Source: Akkermansiaceae bacterium
GTDB taxonomy: Bacteria > Verrucomicrobiota > Verrucomicrobiia > Verrucomicrobiales > Akkermansiaceae
Direction of reading: 5' to 3'
Assembly: GCA_023301645.1 (NCBI GenBank)
Contig: JALZUH010000019.1
Coordinates: forward strand, 1-10,173
DNA: 10,173 nt
Shown here: one piece after another, positions 1 to 6,780 of the stretch
Position numbering within the stretch: the first letter of the stretch is position 1
How the letters are laid out: every line of letters begins with the position of its first letter
Program-made: the position numbers and the translations under genes
Notes under the pieces: model-generated
What the model was told of the DNA's origin: nothing
The model's input: only the letters and a program-made list of their open reading frames with translations
Database searches by the model: none

Positions 1-1
1 G

Positions 2-3000
2 GCATTCAGGACAACACCCGCAGAGACTATTTCCTATGCCGAAGGTGCCGAGCCTCTCGTCGCCGAAGAGCTCGTATCTCTACGGAATCAGGCGAATTTC
101 CGTGTGATCGAGTTCTCAGGACTGAGCGCTGTCGATGTAGCGCAGACGACCTTCCCGCAAAAGTGGCGCAACTTACCACTCTACCTATGGACTAATAAGA
201 CCCCCTTTAGCATCGTCGAGAAGATGCGTGGCATGGGGCAGAAGAAAGCTGCTGGTATCTCTATTAAGCGTGATTTCTGGCTCGATGAAGATGGTAAGCA
301 AATGACCTACCGTGATGTCATCAATGGACAAGCATTACAAACATGGCGACTCGACGCTGCAGCTGGTCAGCGACTAGGTGCTGCTAAAATCGGTGGTGAT
401 AGCCAGCTAATTACTAAGAACCCCGTCACTGGCGCTACCGGAGTAGAGGTGCGGGTTCGTAATCTCAACCTACAATCAGTAGGGCGTATGGATCGAGCAG
501 CAGAGCTATCGGCAACAGGGTGGCAGTATGACGCTGAAGCACTTGAGGGTCGCTTGTATACTCCTCCGGGGTGGCGCGTCTTTGCTGTGTTTGGTCCTGA
601 TTCATCGTATGGTGATTGGTTGACGGCGTGGTCGTTACTGGATGTGTTTTTCTTACTGATATTTACCGTGGCTATTTTCCGTCTTTGGGGTTGGAAGCTT
701 GGCTTGCTTGCCTTTGGTGCTTTTGTCCTATCCTACCACGAGCCGGGAATGCCGAAGGTGTCATGGCTATTTCTCCTTATTAGTATCGTATTATACAGTG
801 CGCGTGCTGTGCAGAAGTCTGCGAAGTGGAAGCAGGTGACTCGCTTATTGGCCTACGCTTCGGCTGGGCTTATTCTCTTGGGCCTTGTTCCTTTTGTTAA
901 GACCCAGCTGCAGCAGGCTATCTACCCTCAGCTAGAGAATCATTCGATTGTAGGGACACACAATTACGGCTATGCACCAGCTCAATTAGAGGGAGCGATC
1001 GCAAGCAGTGATTCTGATCCTTTTGGTTCTGTTAGTGAGTATACTACTAGAGGTAGAAGACAAAGTAGTTTCAGTCTGCCTAAATTGGAGCGTTCAAAAT
1101 CGAAATTTAATATGTCGAACCTGAAATACGACAGTAAGGCGAAGATCCAGACTGGGCCAGCTGTGCCCGAGTGGTCGTGGCGCTCAGTAAGGTTTAGCTG
1201 GTCTGGTCCGGTGAGTGCCGACGAGAAGGTTTCCTTTGTGCTTATACCTCTGTGGCTGCAGCGCATTATCACGGTAGTTCGTGTGATTTTCATTATGGGG
1301 TTATTCTACCTATTACTCTGTAAGCTGAAGTCTAGAGGCGGTAGTGACAAGCCTACCAAAGAGCGACAGAGTCCTCCTAAGGCGCCTAAAGGTGGTGCGA
1401 TCTTAGCGACTATCGCTATCACTCTAGTAGGTGCTATGAGCACACCTGTATACGGTCAGTATCCAGATGCTGAGATGCTCAAGACTCTGAGAGAGCGACT
1501 ACTGCAGGATGAGAAGGGCATTAGTCAGTATGCTGAAATCCCAGAGCTCGACCTGAAGCTGGAGGGTAATCGCCTGACTATGGGCGTGACGATTCATACG
1601 GCGAAGAAGACAGCTGTTCCTCTTCCTGGGAAGCTGCCGGTGTGGTCACCTGTATCTGTAAGTCTGAAGGGTGGGGGGAAGATTCCTGTTTCTCGGATTA
1701 ATGACTACTTATGGGTCGTGCTCGAGGAGGGCACGCACCGAGTCAATGTAGAGGGTGTGATTGCGAATTCTGACTGGGAGTGGTCATTCTTACTGAAGCC
1801 ACAGTATGTCAATATCGATGCCGAAGGGTGGGTTGTCACGGGTGTGAAGCCAGATGGGATACCTGAAAACCAGGTGTTTTTTGTGCCGCAAAATCGTGAG
1901 CAGGGAGCTGAGGCAGATTATGACCGTAAGGACTTCAATCCTGTGCTGAAGGTCACGAGAGATATCGAGCTAGGGCTTATCTGGCAGTCTCAGACGACGG
2001 TTCAGCGCTTGTCACCATTGGGCAAGGCGGTGTCGATGAGTCTACCGCTACTTCCCGGAGAGCGTATTCTTTCTTCTGACCTCACTGTTAAAAATGGTCG
2101 GGTAGAGATAAGGCTGGGAGCGCAGCAAGCTAGTATGTCATGGGGGAGTGAGCTAAGTGTGGCTCCTGAAATAAAACTAGAATCTGAGCTCAATAGCCAA
2201 TGGGTGGAGCAGTGGCAGGTGACTGCGTCGCCGGTATGGAATCTCAGCCTAGGAGGGCTAGATCCTATCTTTCATCACAATGCTGCCGAGGTGGTGCCGA
2301 TTTGGAAGCCTTGGCCGGGGGAGTCAGCCACGCTAAGGGTTTCTAGACCTGATGCTATCGAGGGTGAGACAATGACGATTCTCCAAGCGATTCATAAGAT
2401 GAATATGGGCTCACGCCAGCGCAGCTCGTCGCTGAAAATTTCATTGCAGACGAGTATTGGCACGGACTTTGTCATGTCTCTTGCTCCTGAGGCTCAGGTG
2501 AGCTCGCTAACACTTAATGGTGTGGAAACAGCAGTGCGTAAAGAGGGAAACCAAGTCGTGGTGCCACTTCGCCCTGGTAAGCAAAGTATTGAGCTCGCTT
2601 GGAAGACACCTCAGTCGCTGACATTTAAGTCACTTGGCGATGAGGTGAAGCTGCCTGTTGATTGTGCGAATACGAGTAGCATTATCACGCTGTCACGAAA
2701 TGATCGATGGGTGCTGTGGGCGGATGGACCACGTCGTGGTCCTGCAGTGAGGATGTGGGGTGTATTTATCTTCGTGGTTATCTTCGGCGTGATGCTGGGG
2801 CGTCTGAAGCAATCACCTCTTAAGAGTTATGAGTGGGTGCTACTCTTACTCGGGCTTAGCCAGATTGAGCTCTTAGCAGGGTTCTTCATCGTTGCTTGGT
2901 TCTTCTGGGTAGGTCTTCGTGGTATCCATTCGAAGAAATGGTGGAATCAGCCATCGGCGATTTTTAATTTTAATCAAATCGCAACGATTGCTGCGGTGAT

Positions 3001-3394
3001 ACCAGTGACTGTTATTCTGCTTATGGTGCTTCATAAGGGGCTGCTAGGGAGTCCTGAGATGCGGATTCTCGGTGAAGGGTCTGGTGCTGGTAATTTGAGG
3101 TGGTTTGAAGCACGTAGCGAAGGATCTCAGCTGCCTATTCCTTGGGTGGTTTCTGTGTCGATCTGGTTTTACCGTGGGCTGATGCTGCTGTGGGCAGTGT
3201 GGCTAGCCTTCGGTGTTCTGCGATGGGCTCAGTGGGCCTTTGAGCAAGTCGGTGAGGGTGGGTTCTGGATGAAGTCACTCAAGTCGAAGTCGATGAATGC
3301 ACCTGCTGCTGACTCAGTGAATCAGCCAGCCAAGCCATCTGAACCAGATGCTAAGCAGACAAAGAGTTCATCAAAACAGAAGCCTAAGAAATAG
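2..3394 (+). CDS. Large multi-pass membrane protein of unknown function (5' partial)
   Basis: The frame is open from base 2, so the gene starts upstream; the GTG at 104 is just an internal codon. 1130 residues are visible (numbered here from base 2). Residues 1-205 are a soluble, probably periplasmic, region ending in a PPGWRVFAVFGPD stretch just before the membrane. Four hydrophobic segments follow (about 210-228, 232-246, 255-270, 282-300), then a loop, two more (422-439, 467-484), a soluble beta-rich region of about 430 residues (485-916), and a last group near 917-935, 945-972, 994-1010 and 1060-1076. The tail is rich in Lys, Ser and Pro. Motifs such as TLRERLL and VPLPGKLP after the sixth segment resemble, from memory, a large uncharacterised membrane-protein family of Proteobacteria; I know no assigned function. 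Codon use resembles the neighbours. The reading frame is secure, the function is not. Confidence 0.9.
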   Translation, partial: AFRTTPAETISYAEGAEPLVAEELVSLRNQANFRVIEFSGLSAVDVAQTTFPQKWRNLPLYLWTNKTPFSIVEKMRGMGQKKAAGISIKRDFWLDEDGKQMTYRDVINGQALQTWRLDAAAGQRLGAAKIGGDSQLITKNPVTGATGVEVRVRNLNLQSVGRMDRAAELSATGWQYDAEALEGRLYTPPGWRVFAVFGPDSSYGDWLTAWSLLDVFFLLIFTVAIFRLWGWKLGLLAFGAFVLSYHEPGMPKVSWLFLLISIVLYSARAVQKSAKWKQVTRLLAYASAGLILLGLVPFVKTQLQQAIYPQLENHSIVGTHNYGYAPAQLEGAIASSDSDPFGSVSEYTTRGRRQSSFSLPKLERSKSKFNMSNLKYDSKAKIQTGPAVPEWSWRSVRFSWSGPVSADEKVSFVLIPLWLQRIITVVRVIFIMGLFYLLLCKLKSRGGSDKPTKERQSPPKAPKGGAILATIAITLVGAMSTPVYGQYPDAEMLKTLRERLLQDEKGISQYAEIPELDLKLEGNRLTMGVTIHTAKKTAVPLPGKLPVWSPVSVSLKGGGKIPVSRINDYLWVVLEEGTHRVNVEGVIANSDWEWSFLLKPQYVNIDAEGWVVTGVKPDGIPENQVFFVPQNREQGAEADYDRKDFNPVLKVTRDIELGLIWQSQTTVQRLSPLGKAVSMSLPLLPGERILSSDLTVKNGRVEIRLGAQQASMSWGSELSVAPEIKLESELNSQWVEQWQVTASPVWNLSLGGLDPIFHHNAAEVVPIWKPWPGESATLRVSRPDAIEGETMTILQAIHKMNMGSRQRSSSLKISLQTSIGTDFVMSLAPEAQVSSLTLNGVETAVRKEGNQVVVPLRPGKQSIELAWKTPQSLTFKSLGDEVKLPVDCANTSSIITLSRNDRWVLWADGPRRGPAVRMWGVFIFVVIFGVMLGRLKQSPLKSYEWVLLLLGLSQIELLAGFFIVAWFFWVGLRGIHSKKWWNQPSAIFNFNQIATIAAVIPVTVILLMVLHKGLLGSPEMRILGEGSGAGNLRWFEARSEGSQLPIPWVVSVSIWFYRGLMLLWAVWLAFGVLRWAQWAFEQVGEGGFWMKSLKSKSMNAPAADSVNQPAKPSEPDAKQTKSSSKQKPKK

Positions 3395-3416
3395 GCTGAA
3401 GCCAGACTGGTATAAT

Positions 3417-3441
3417 GCACGCGCTCTCTCTGAGTGCGTGC
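3417..3441. terminator. Hairpin between convergent genes, possible bidirectional terminator
   Basis: GCACGCGCTC (3417-3426) pairs with GAGTGCGTGC (3432-3441), giving a 10-bp stem with one G-U pair and a 5-nt loop. It lies 22 nt after the stop of the large membrane protein and 30 nt past the stop of the opposing UbiA gene, the usual place for a shared terminator. No T-run follows on either strand, so intrinsic termination would be weak; it may instead protect 3' ends from exonucleases. Confidence 0.55.
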
Positions 3442-3461
3442 TCTCAGCGTGATCTTAAACC

Positions 3462-3476
3462 CTTAGGTGGCCTAAG
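3462..3476 (-). other. Small hairpin over the UbiA stop codon
   Basis: CTTAGG and CCTAAG form a perfect 6-bp inverted repeat around a 3-nt loop. The minus-strand stop codon (complement of 3472-3474) lies in one arm. Reading the minus strand, the hairpin is followed by GGTTTAAG, so only three T residues. It could assist 3'-end formation of the prenyltransferase mRNA together with the stronger hairpin further on, but it may be chance. Confidence 0.3.
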
Positions 3477-4539
3477 TAGCAGGGGCGAATTTCTGCAGCA
3501 GTAGCGCTAGCAGAAATAGGCCTAAGCATAGGATAGCGAGTAGCGGCGAGAAGGTGGCAGCAAAACACATGTCGAGTAGGCAGAATCCTGCCAGAGCGCG
3601 AGATACGAAGGTGGGCTTTGAGGTCTTGAGCGCGCGAAAGGTGTAGTAACCCCAGCTGTAGTAAATAATGATAGCAATCAGGGTGCTGGCCAGTGTCGTA
3701 GCTGCTCTATAGTCGAGGTTAGCTAGGATGTTATTTACCAAGGGAATGACACTGAAGGGGAGGATGAACCATATGGTGGCTAGGGTCTTCCTCCTGCGGT
3801 AATGCTCTGGGGTGGACTCTGTGGAGGCTACCGATGAGAGCAAGTAGGTGTATGCGCCGACGGCTAAAGCGTAGATGAGTGAGGAGCCGATGATCCAGTA
3901 TGTGTCAGGTGCTAGCGCGCTCTTATCAAACCAGAACCATGAGAATGAGGTGGCAGCATAGATGATCAGCAGGAAGCGGCATAGTGCCATGTTAAGCAGT
4001 GCATGCTTACCTGTTTTCTTATGAGTGAGTGCATAGATGATAATACATGCTGTGAGCAATAAGGATGCGATCATCTGTGGTGGATTGATGAAATCACCAA
4101 TTTGGTAGAGGAATTGGAGCGTTTCAGATAATCCGATGTTTGAAATGGAGAAAATGAATAGTAATAATAGTGATGCAGTGCTGGAGAGCGTGAAGCCAAG
4201 TGCCAGTAGCAGGTAAGAAAGTGAGGCCAGGAACTTAGGGGACAATACACCACGAGGTAGGGGGCGTGAGGGTCTGTTTTCCCGATCAAATGCGAGGTCT
4301 TTATAGTCTCCAAGCATGCAGCCCCCGACATACAGCATGGAAGTAGCCATCACCATCACTAGGCTATAGATGATCAGGTCAAGGAATATGTCTTCTGAAG
4401 TAGAGATGGGGGTTATTCCTAATAGAGCCAAAGGCATCAAGGTGCTTACGATGACATTGGTGTAGACGGTGGGGATATTGGCTACTCGTCCAGTTGCTAG
4501 TAACGCGCGGAATTTCTCTCCATTACTATGTGAGTGCAT
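3472..4539 (-). CDS. UbiA-superfamily membrane prenyltransferase (EboC-like group?)
   Basis: The 355-residue protein is almost wholly hydrophobic, with about eight to nine membrane segments. UbiA enzymes transfer an isoprenoid chain from its diphosphate to an acceptor inside the inner membrane. Seen: an N-terminal RVANIPTVYTN (residues 18-28), typical of the superfamily, and the first Asp-rich motif at 77-85 with D78, D81 and D85, followed by RPSRPLPRG (89-97). The usual leading Asn is Gly77. The second Asp-rich motif is not apparent: the corresponding region reads LLNMALCRFL (181-190) without Asp, which recalls the EboC-like branch. This makes quinone or chlorophyll-type assignments unsafe and the substrate is unknown. 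The ATG has no Shine-Dalgarno site. The gene lies 48 nt after the outer-membrane barrel gene, probably as the last gene of a patB-barrel-ubiA transcript. Confidence 0.85.
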   Translation of the reverse strand: MHSHSNGEKFRALLATGRVANIPTVYTNVIVSTLMPLALLGITPISTSEDIFLDLIIYSLVMVMATSMLYVGGCMLGDYKDLAFDRENRPSRPLPRGVLSPKFLASLSYLLLALGFTLSSTASLLLLFIFSISNIGLSETLQFLYQIGDFINPPQMIASLLLTACIIIYALTHKKTGKHALLNMALCRFLLIIYAATSFSWFWFDKSALAPDTYWIIGSSLIYALAVGAYTYLLSSVASTESTPEHYRRRKTLATIWFILPFSVIPLVNNILANLDYRAATTLASTLIAIIIYYSWGYYTFRALKTSKPTFVSRALAGFCLLDMCFAATFSPLLAILCLGLFLLALLLQKFAPAT

Positions 4540-4550
4540 GGTTTCTGAGT

Positions 4551-4576
4551 CTATTGATAACTATTTGATAAATAGT
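4551..4576 (-). repeat. Tandem near-repeat and hairpin in the barrel-ubiA gap
   Basis: On the plus strand CTATTGATAA (4551-4560) is followed at once by CTATTTGATAA (4561-4571), a tandem pair differing by one T. The second unit also forms ACTATTT-GAT-AAATAGT (4560-4576), a perfect 7-bp inverted repeat with a 3-nt loop. It occupies most of the 48-nt gap upstream of the UbiA gene. Possible roles are a processing or attenuation hairpin between two cotranscribed genes, or an operator; no T-run follows. Confidence 0.45.
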
Positions 4577-4587
4577 GGGAATCGGCT

Positions 4588-5319
4588 CTAGAAGCTGACT
4601 TCAAACCAAAGACCGAGGTAGTTGGTGTCATCACCCGCGTCATCGTTATCAAGTAGGATAGACGTGCCTGCAAAAGGGGCGATGGATACGGTATCTGAGA
4701 TATGATAGGTGACGGAGATTCTCGCGTAGGCGTCATTGAGGCCATTGCGATCGTAGTAGCCGTCTACGTAGCTGACTCCTGCTTTGATGGAGAAAAAGGA
4801 TTTCTCTGAGATGACCTGACTGTAGCTGAGCTCGATATTGCTATAGAGACCGGTAGCGCCTGAGTCATAATAGACACCGGCCGTGGAGCTGAGATTGTCA
4901 TTAAAATACCATGTGGCAAAGGTGCCTATTTCTAAGCCGTCTCTGATTCGAGTAGAGAGGATTCTCTCACTACCTTGGTCTACATCGCGATAGGTCGTGC
5001 TAATGCCTAGGTCGAGGGAGTCACTTCGTGTGGAGCGAAGACGTGCATAAATAGCTGATTCATTAAAGTCACCTTCTCCAGTCTCCGTCGCATACCATGC
5101 ACCTAGATTGAGAAAGGTGTTGTCGTTGATAGTCACTTCGGTCTCTAGCTGGAAATCAAAGGTGCTGTCAGCTAGCTCGAATCCACGGTAATTGTAGGAG
5201 CCACGAACGCCGGTAACGGTTTCAATGCCGAACTTGAGCTCGTCAGACTGTGCTTGGACGGCTTGGAGTGAGTGCGATAGGATGATTGCCAGTAAGAGGG
5301 CTTTGATGGAAGGTTTCAT
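4588..5319 (-). CDS. Outer-membrane beta-barrel protein, unassigned family
   Basis: The 243-residue protein starts MKPSIKALLLAIILSHS and has a signal peptide cleaved most likely after AVQA (residue 23). The mature part is a run of alternating hydrophobic/polar strands with Tyr/Trp girdles and short Asp/Gly/Asn-rich turns, and it ends NYLGLWFEVSF; a terminal Phe is the signal recognised by the Bam machinery. Size suggests 10-12 strands. The YRGFELADS start of the mature part resembles small barrels of the 'GCW'/MipA kind, but I cannot name the family, and transport or structural roles are both possible. I chose the ATG at 5319: the frame could extend to a TTG at 5394, but that adds a polar, non-signal stretch before the signal peptide. 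There is no Shine-Dalgarno site. It lies between patB and the UbiA gene, probably cotranscribed. Confidence 0.82.
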   Translation of the reverse strand: MKPSIKALLLAIILSHSLQAVQAQSDELKFGIETVTGVRGSYNYRGFELADSTFDFQLETEVTINDNTFLNLGAWYATETGEGDFNESAIYARLRSTRSDSLDLGISTTYRDVDQGSERILSTRIRDGLEIGTFATWYFNDNLSSTAGVYYDSGATGLYSNIELSYSQVISEKSFFSIKAGVSYVDGYYDRNGLNDAYARISVTYHISDTVSIAPFAGTSILLDNDDAGDDTNYLGLWFEVSF

Positions 5320-5382
5320 GTTCGTGATAGGGGTAGGGAGCGCATTGATGGGGTCGCTATGTTTCAATCGCTTATACAGATC

Positions 5383-5426
5383 GCTATTTGGCAATGATTT
5401 ATAAAGAACTGCTATTTGGCAATAGC
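5383..5426 (-). repeat. 13-bp direct repeat copying the end of patB, with hairpin
   Basis: GCTATTTGGCAAT occurs at 5383-5395 and again at 5411-5423, 28 nt apart. Read on the minus strand, the 5411 copy contains the last three patB codons (Ile-Ala-Lys) and the TAG stop; the other copy repeats this sequence in the gap downstream. The stop-codon copy extends to GCTATT-TGGC-AATAGC (5411-5426), a perfect 6-bp hairpin; the second copy keeps only three of these pairs. It may be a slippage duplication or a pair of regulatory sites. Confidence 0.5.
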
Positions 5427-6572
5427 TTTGGCCATCTTCTCAAGGCATTCAACGAGCTTGCTGTGCGAGCAGCCGAAGTTGATGCGAATGTAGCCAGGTG
5501 CACCGAAGAATGCCCCATCTGAGAGGTATAGTCGTGACTTCTCCTCGAAGAAGGTAGCTGGGTTTTTGCCCTTCATGAGATCCTTGAGGCCTCGGCAGTC
5601 AATCCACGCTAGGAAAGTGGCTTCCGAGTCCGCCATCTTGCACCCGGGCATCTCTTCACGGACGAATTTCATGACAGTGTCGCGGTTTTTAGCTAGATAC
5701 TTCATGAGCTCTTGTCTCCAAGGCTCACCGTGATTAAAGGCTGCTTCAGCTGCGTAGAAGCTGAAGCAGTTGATCTCTGGAAGTGTGTGTCCACGAGCTG
5801 CTGTGAACTTACGGCGCAGCGAGTCATCACGGATGACAGCAAAGGCGTAGCCGAGGCCTGCAATATTGTAGGTTTTACTAGGTGCTAAGAGCGTGATGAC
5901 GCGTTTTTTAAACTTCTCTGGAAGACCTGCACCGCAGATGTGAGGTGTCTTGGCGGTGTCGAAGATGAGGTCACAGTGGATTTCATCGGATACGAGAATG
6001 AGGTCGTGTTTTTCGCAGAATTCTGCCAGTTGGATGATTTCAGTTTTGGTGAATACTCTACCTAGTGGGTTCTGCGGGTTACTAACAAGAAATATTTTGG
6101 TCTCCGGTGTGACGGCTTCCTCCATGGCTTGCCAATCGAATACCCACTGACCGTTGACCTCGATATGGGGCACGGTAATGATCTTCATCTGAGCGTCGTG
6201 ATGGATCCCAATAAATGGTGGGTAAGTGGGAGTGCAGGTCATGACTGCGTCACCTGACTTACCAAATGCGCGAGCAGCCAGTGATAGAGCAGGAACGAGT
6301 CCTCCTAGGTGAACGATTTCCTCTTCATTGATCGTTAAGTTATGAGTGCGCTGCATGTAGCTAGTAACACTATTTACCAATCCTGGATGTGGTAGAGCAT
6401 ACCCGTAGACACCATGCGCTACACGGTCGTTGAGGGCTTGGATGACTTCAGGTGGTGAGGCGAAATCCATGTCAGCGACCCAGAACGGGTCGAGTTCTGA
6501 GAACTTATCCCATTTTAATGAGCCGGTTCCACGTCTTGGTATAACGGTGTCAAAATCAATTTTGGATGCCAT
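5412..6572 (-). CDS. patB: PatB/MalY-type PLP-dependent C-S lyase (class I/II aminotransferase fold)
   Basis: A cytoplasmic 386-residue protein, the normal length for the MalY/PatB group (E. coli MalY is about 390). Such enzymes split the C-S bond of cystathionine or cysteine conjugates, giving a thiol, pyruvate and ammonia. Seen: FWVADMDFASPPEV (30-43), the N-terminal hallmark; GYALPHPG (57-64); SNPQNPLGRV (164-173), with N168 for cofactor contact; SDEIHCDL (195-202), with D196 facing the PLP pyridine nitrogen; PSKTYNIAGLG (231-241), with K233 as the Schiff-base lysine; and YIRINFG (361-367), with R363 for the substrate carboxylate. All key residues are present, so it should be active. Whether it acts in methionine synthesis, cysteine degradation or regulation (MalY also inhibits MalT in E. 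coli) cannot be decided here. It is the first gene of the minus-strand block, and its ATG lacks a clear Shine-Dalgarno site. Confidence 0.93.
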   Translation of the reverse strand: MASKIDFDTVIPRRGTGSLKWDKFSELDPFWVADMDFASPPEVIQALNDRVAHGVYGYALPHPGLVNSVTSYMQRTHNLTINEEEIVHLGGLVPALSLAARAFGKSGDAVMTCTPTYPPFIGIHHDAQMKIITVPHIEVNGQWVFDWQAMEEAVTPETKIFLVSNPQNPLGRVFTKTEIIQLAEFCEKHDLILVSDEIHCDLIFDTAKTPHICGAGLPEKFKKRVITLLAPSKTYNIAGLGYAFAVIRDDSLRRKFTAARGHTLPEINCFSFYAAEAAFNHGEPWRQELMKYLAKNRDTVMKFVREEMPGCKMADSEATFLAWIDCRGLKDLMKGKNPATFFEEKSRLYLSDGAFFGAPGYIRINFGCSHSKLVECLEKMAKAIAK

Positions 6573-6766
6573 ACCCGAGAATTAGCCCACAAAATCATGG
6601 AATCAATCAAATATTCTCGAGATGTCTCAATTTATTGAATTGTTGTTAGGTTACTGGAGGTAAGTCGATGAAAGGGAATAGAATCCTTAAGTTTTCTTGA
6701 TTATCAGATAAGGGGAATTTTCCTTGCCAGAGCCTTAGTGGTGAGAAATGATGAAAACCAATTTTT
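6573..6766. promoter_or_regulatory. Divergent patB/ftsK control region
   Basis: This 194-bp A+T-rich gap must hold the promoters of patB (leftward) and ftsK (rightward). I see no convincing -35/-10 pair for either gene. It contains several dyads: CGAGAAT (6576-6582) facing ATTCTCG (6613-6619), the palindrome TCTCGAGA (6615-6622), and TCAAT-TT-ATTGA (6627-6638). These could be operator sites. The ftsK half holds two very short ORFs, described separately. Confidence 0.45.
6668..6700 (+). CDS. Possible 10-residue leader peptide upstream of ftsK
   Basis: ATG at 6668 opens a ten-codon frame (MKGNRILKFS, then TGA at 6698-6700). It is preceded by GGAGG at 6656-6660 with a 7-nt spacer, the best ribosome-binding site next to any start in the window. 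It ends 66 nt before ftsK. The peptide matches nothing I recognise. It could be a translated leader tuning ftsK expression, or a chance ORF behind a chance GGAGG. Confidence 0.3.
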   Translation: MKGNRILKFS

Positions 6767-6780
6767 ATGGCTGGATCTAG
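6748..6780 (+). CDS. Possible 10-residue upstream ORF overlapping the ftsK start
   Basis: ATGATG at 6748-6753 opens a ten-codon frame (MMKTNFYGWI, TAG at 6778-6780) in a different frame from ftsK and spanning its ATG at 6767. Ribosomes starting here would run across the ftsK start and stop 11 nt inside the gene, so the ORF could compete with ftsK or deliver terminating ribosomes close to its start. Only a weak purine stretch (GTGGTGAG) precedes it, and coincidence is quite possible. Confidence 0.2.
   Translation: MMKTNFYGWI

Noticed and set aside
982..1293. Minus-strand ORF of 103 residues inside the large membrane protein gene
   Set aside because: Low-complexity, unconvincing translation antisense to a clearly coding frame.
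104..3394. GTG at 104 as the start of the large membrane protein
   Set aside because: The same frame is open without a stop to base 2 and reads as ordinary coding sequence, so the gene begins outside the window.
3411..3416. TATAAT as a promoter -10 box
   Set aside because: No -35 lies at suitable spacing and it points into a convergent gap with no plus-strand gene behind it.
5320..5394. TTG-initiated extension of the barrel protein
   Set aside because: It adds a polar stretch before a good signal peptide, uses a rare start and overlaps the repeat region; the ATG at 5319 fits export far better.
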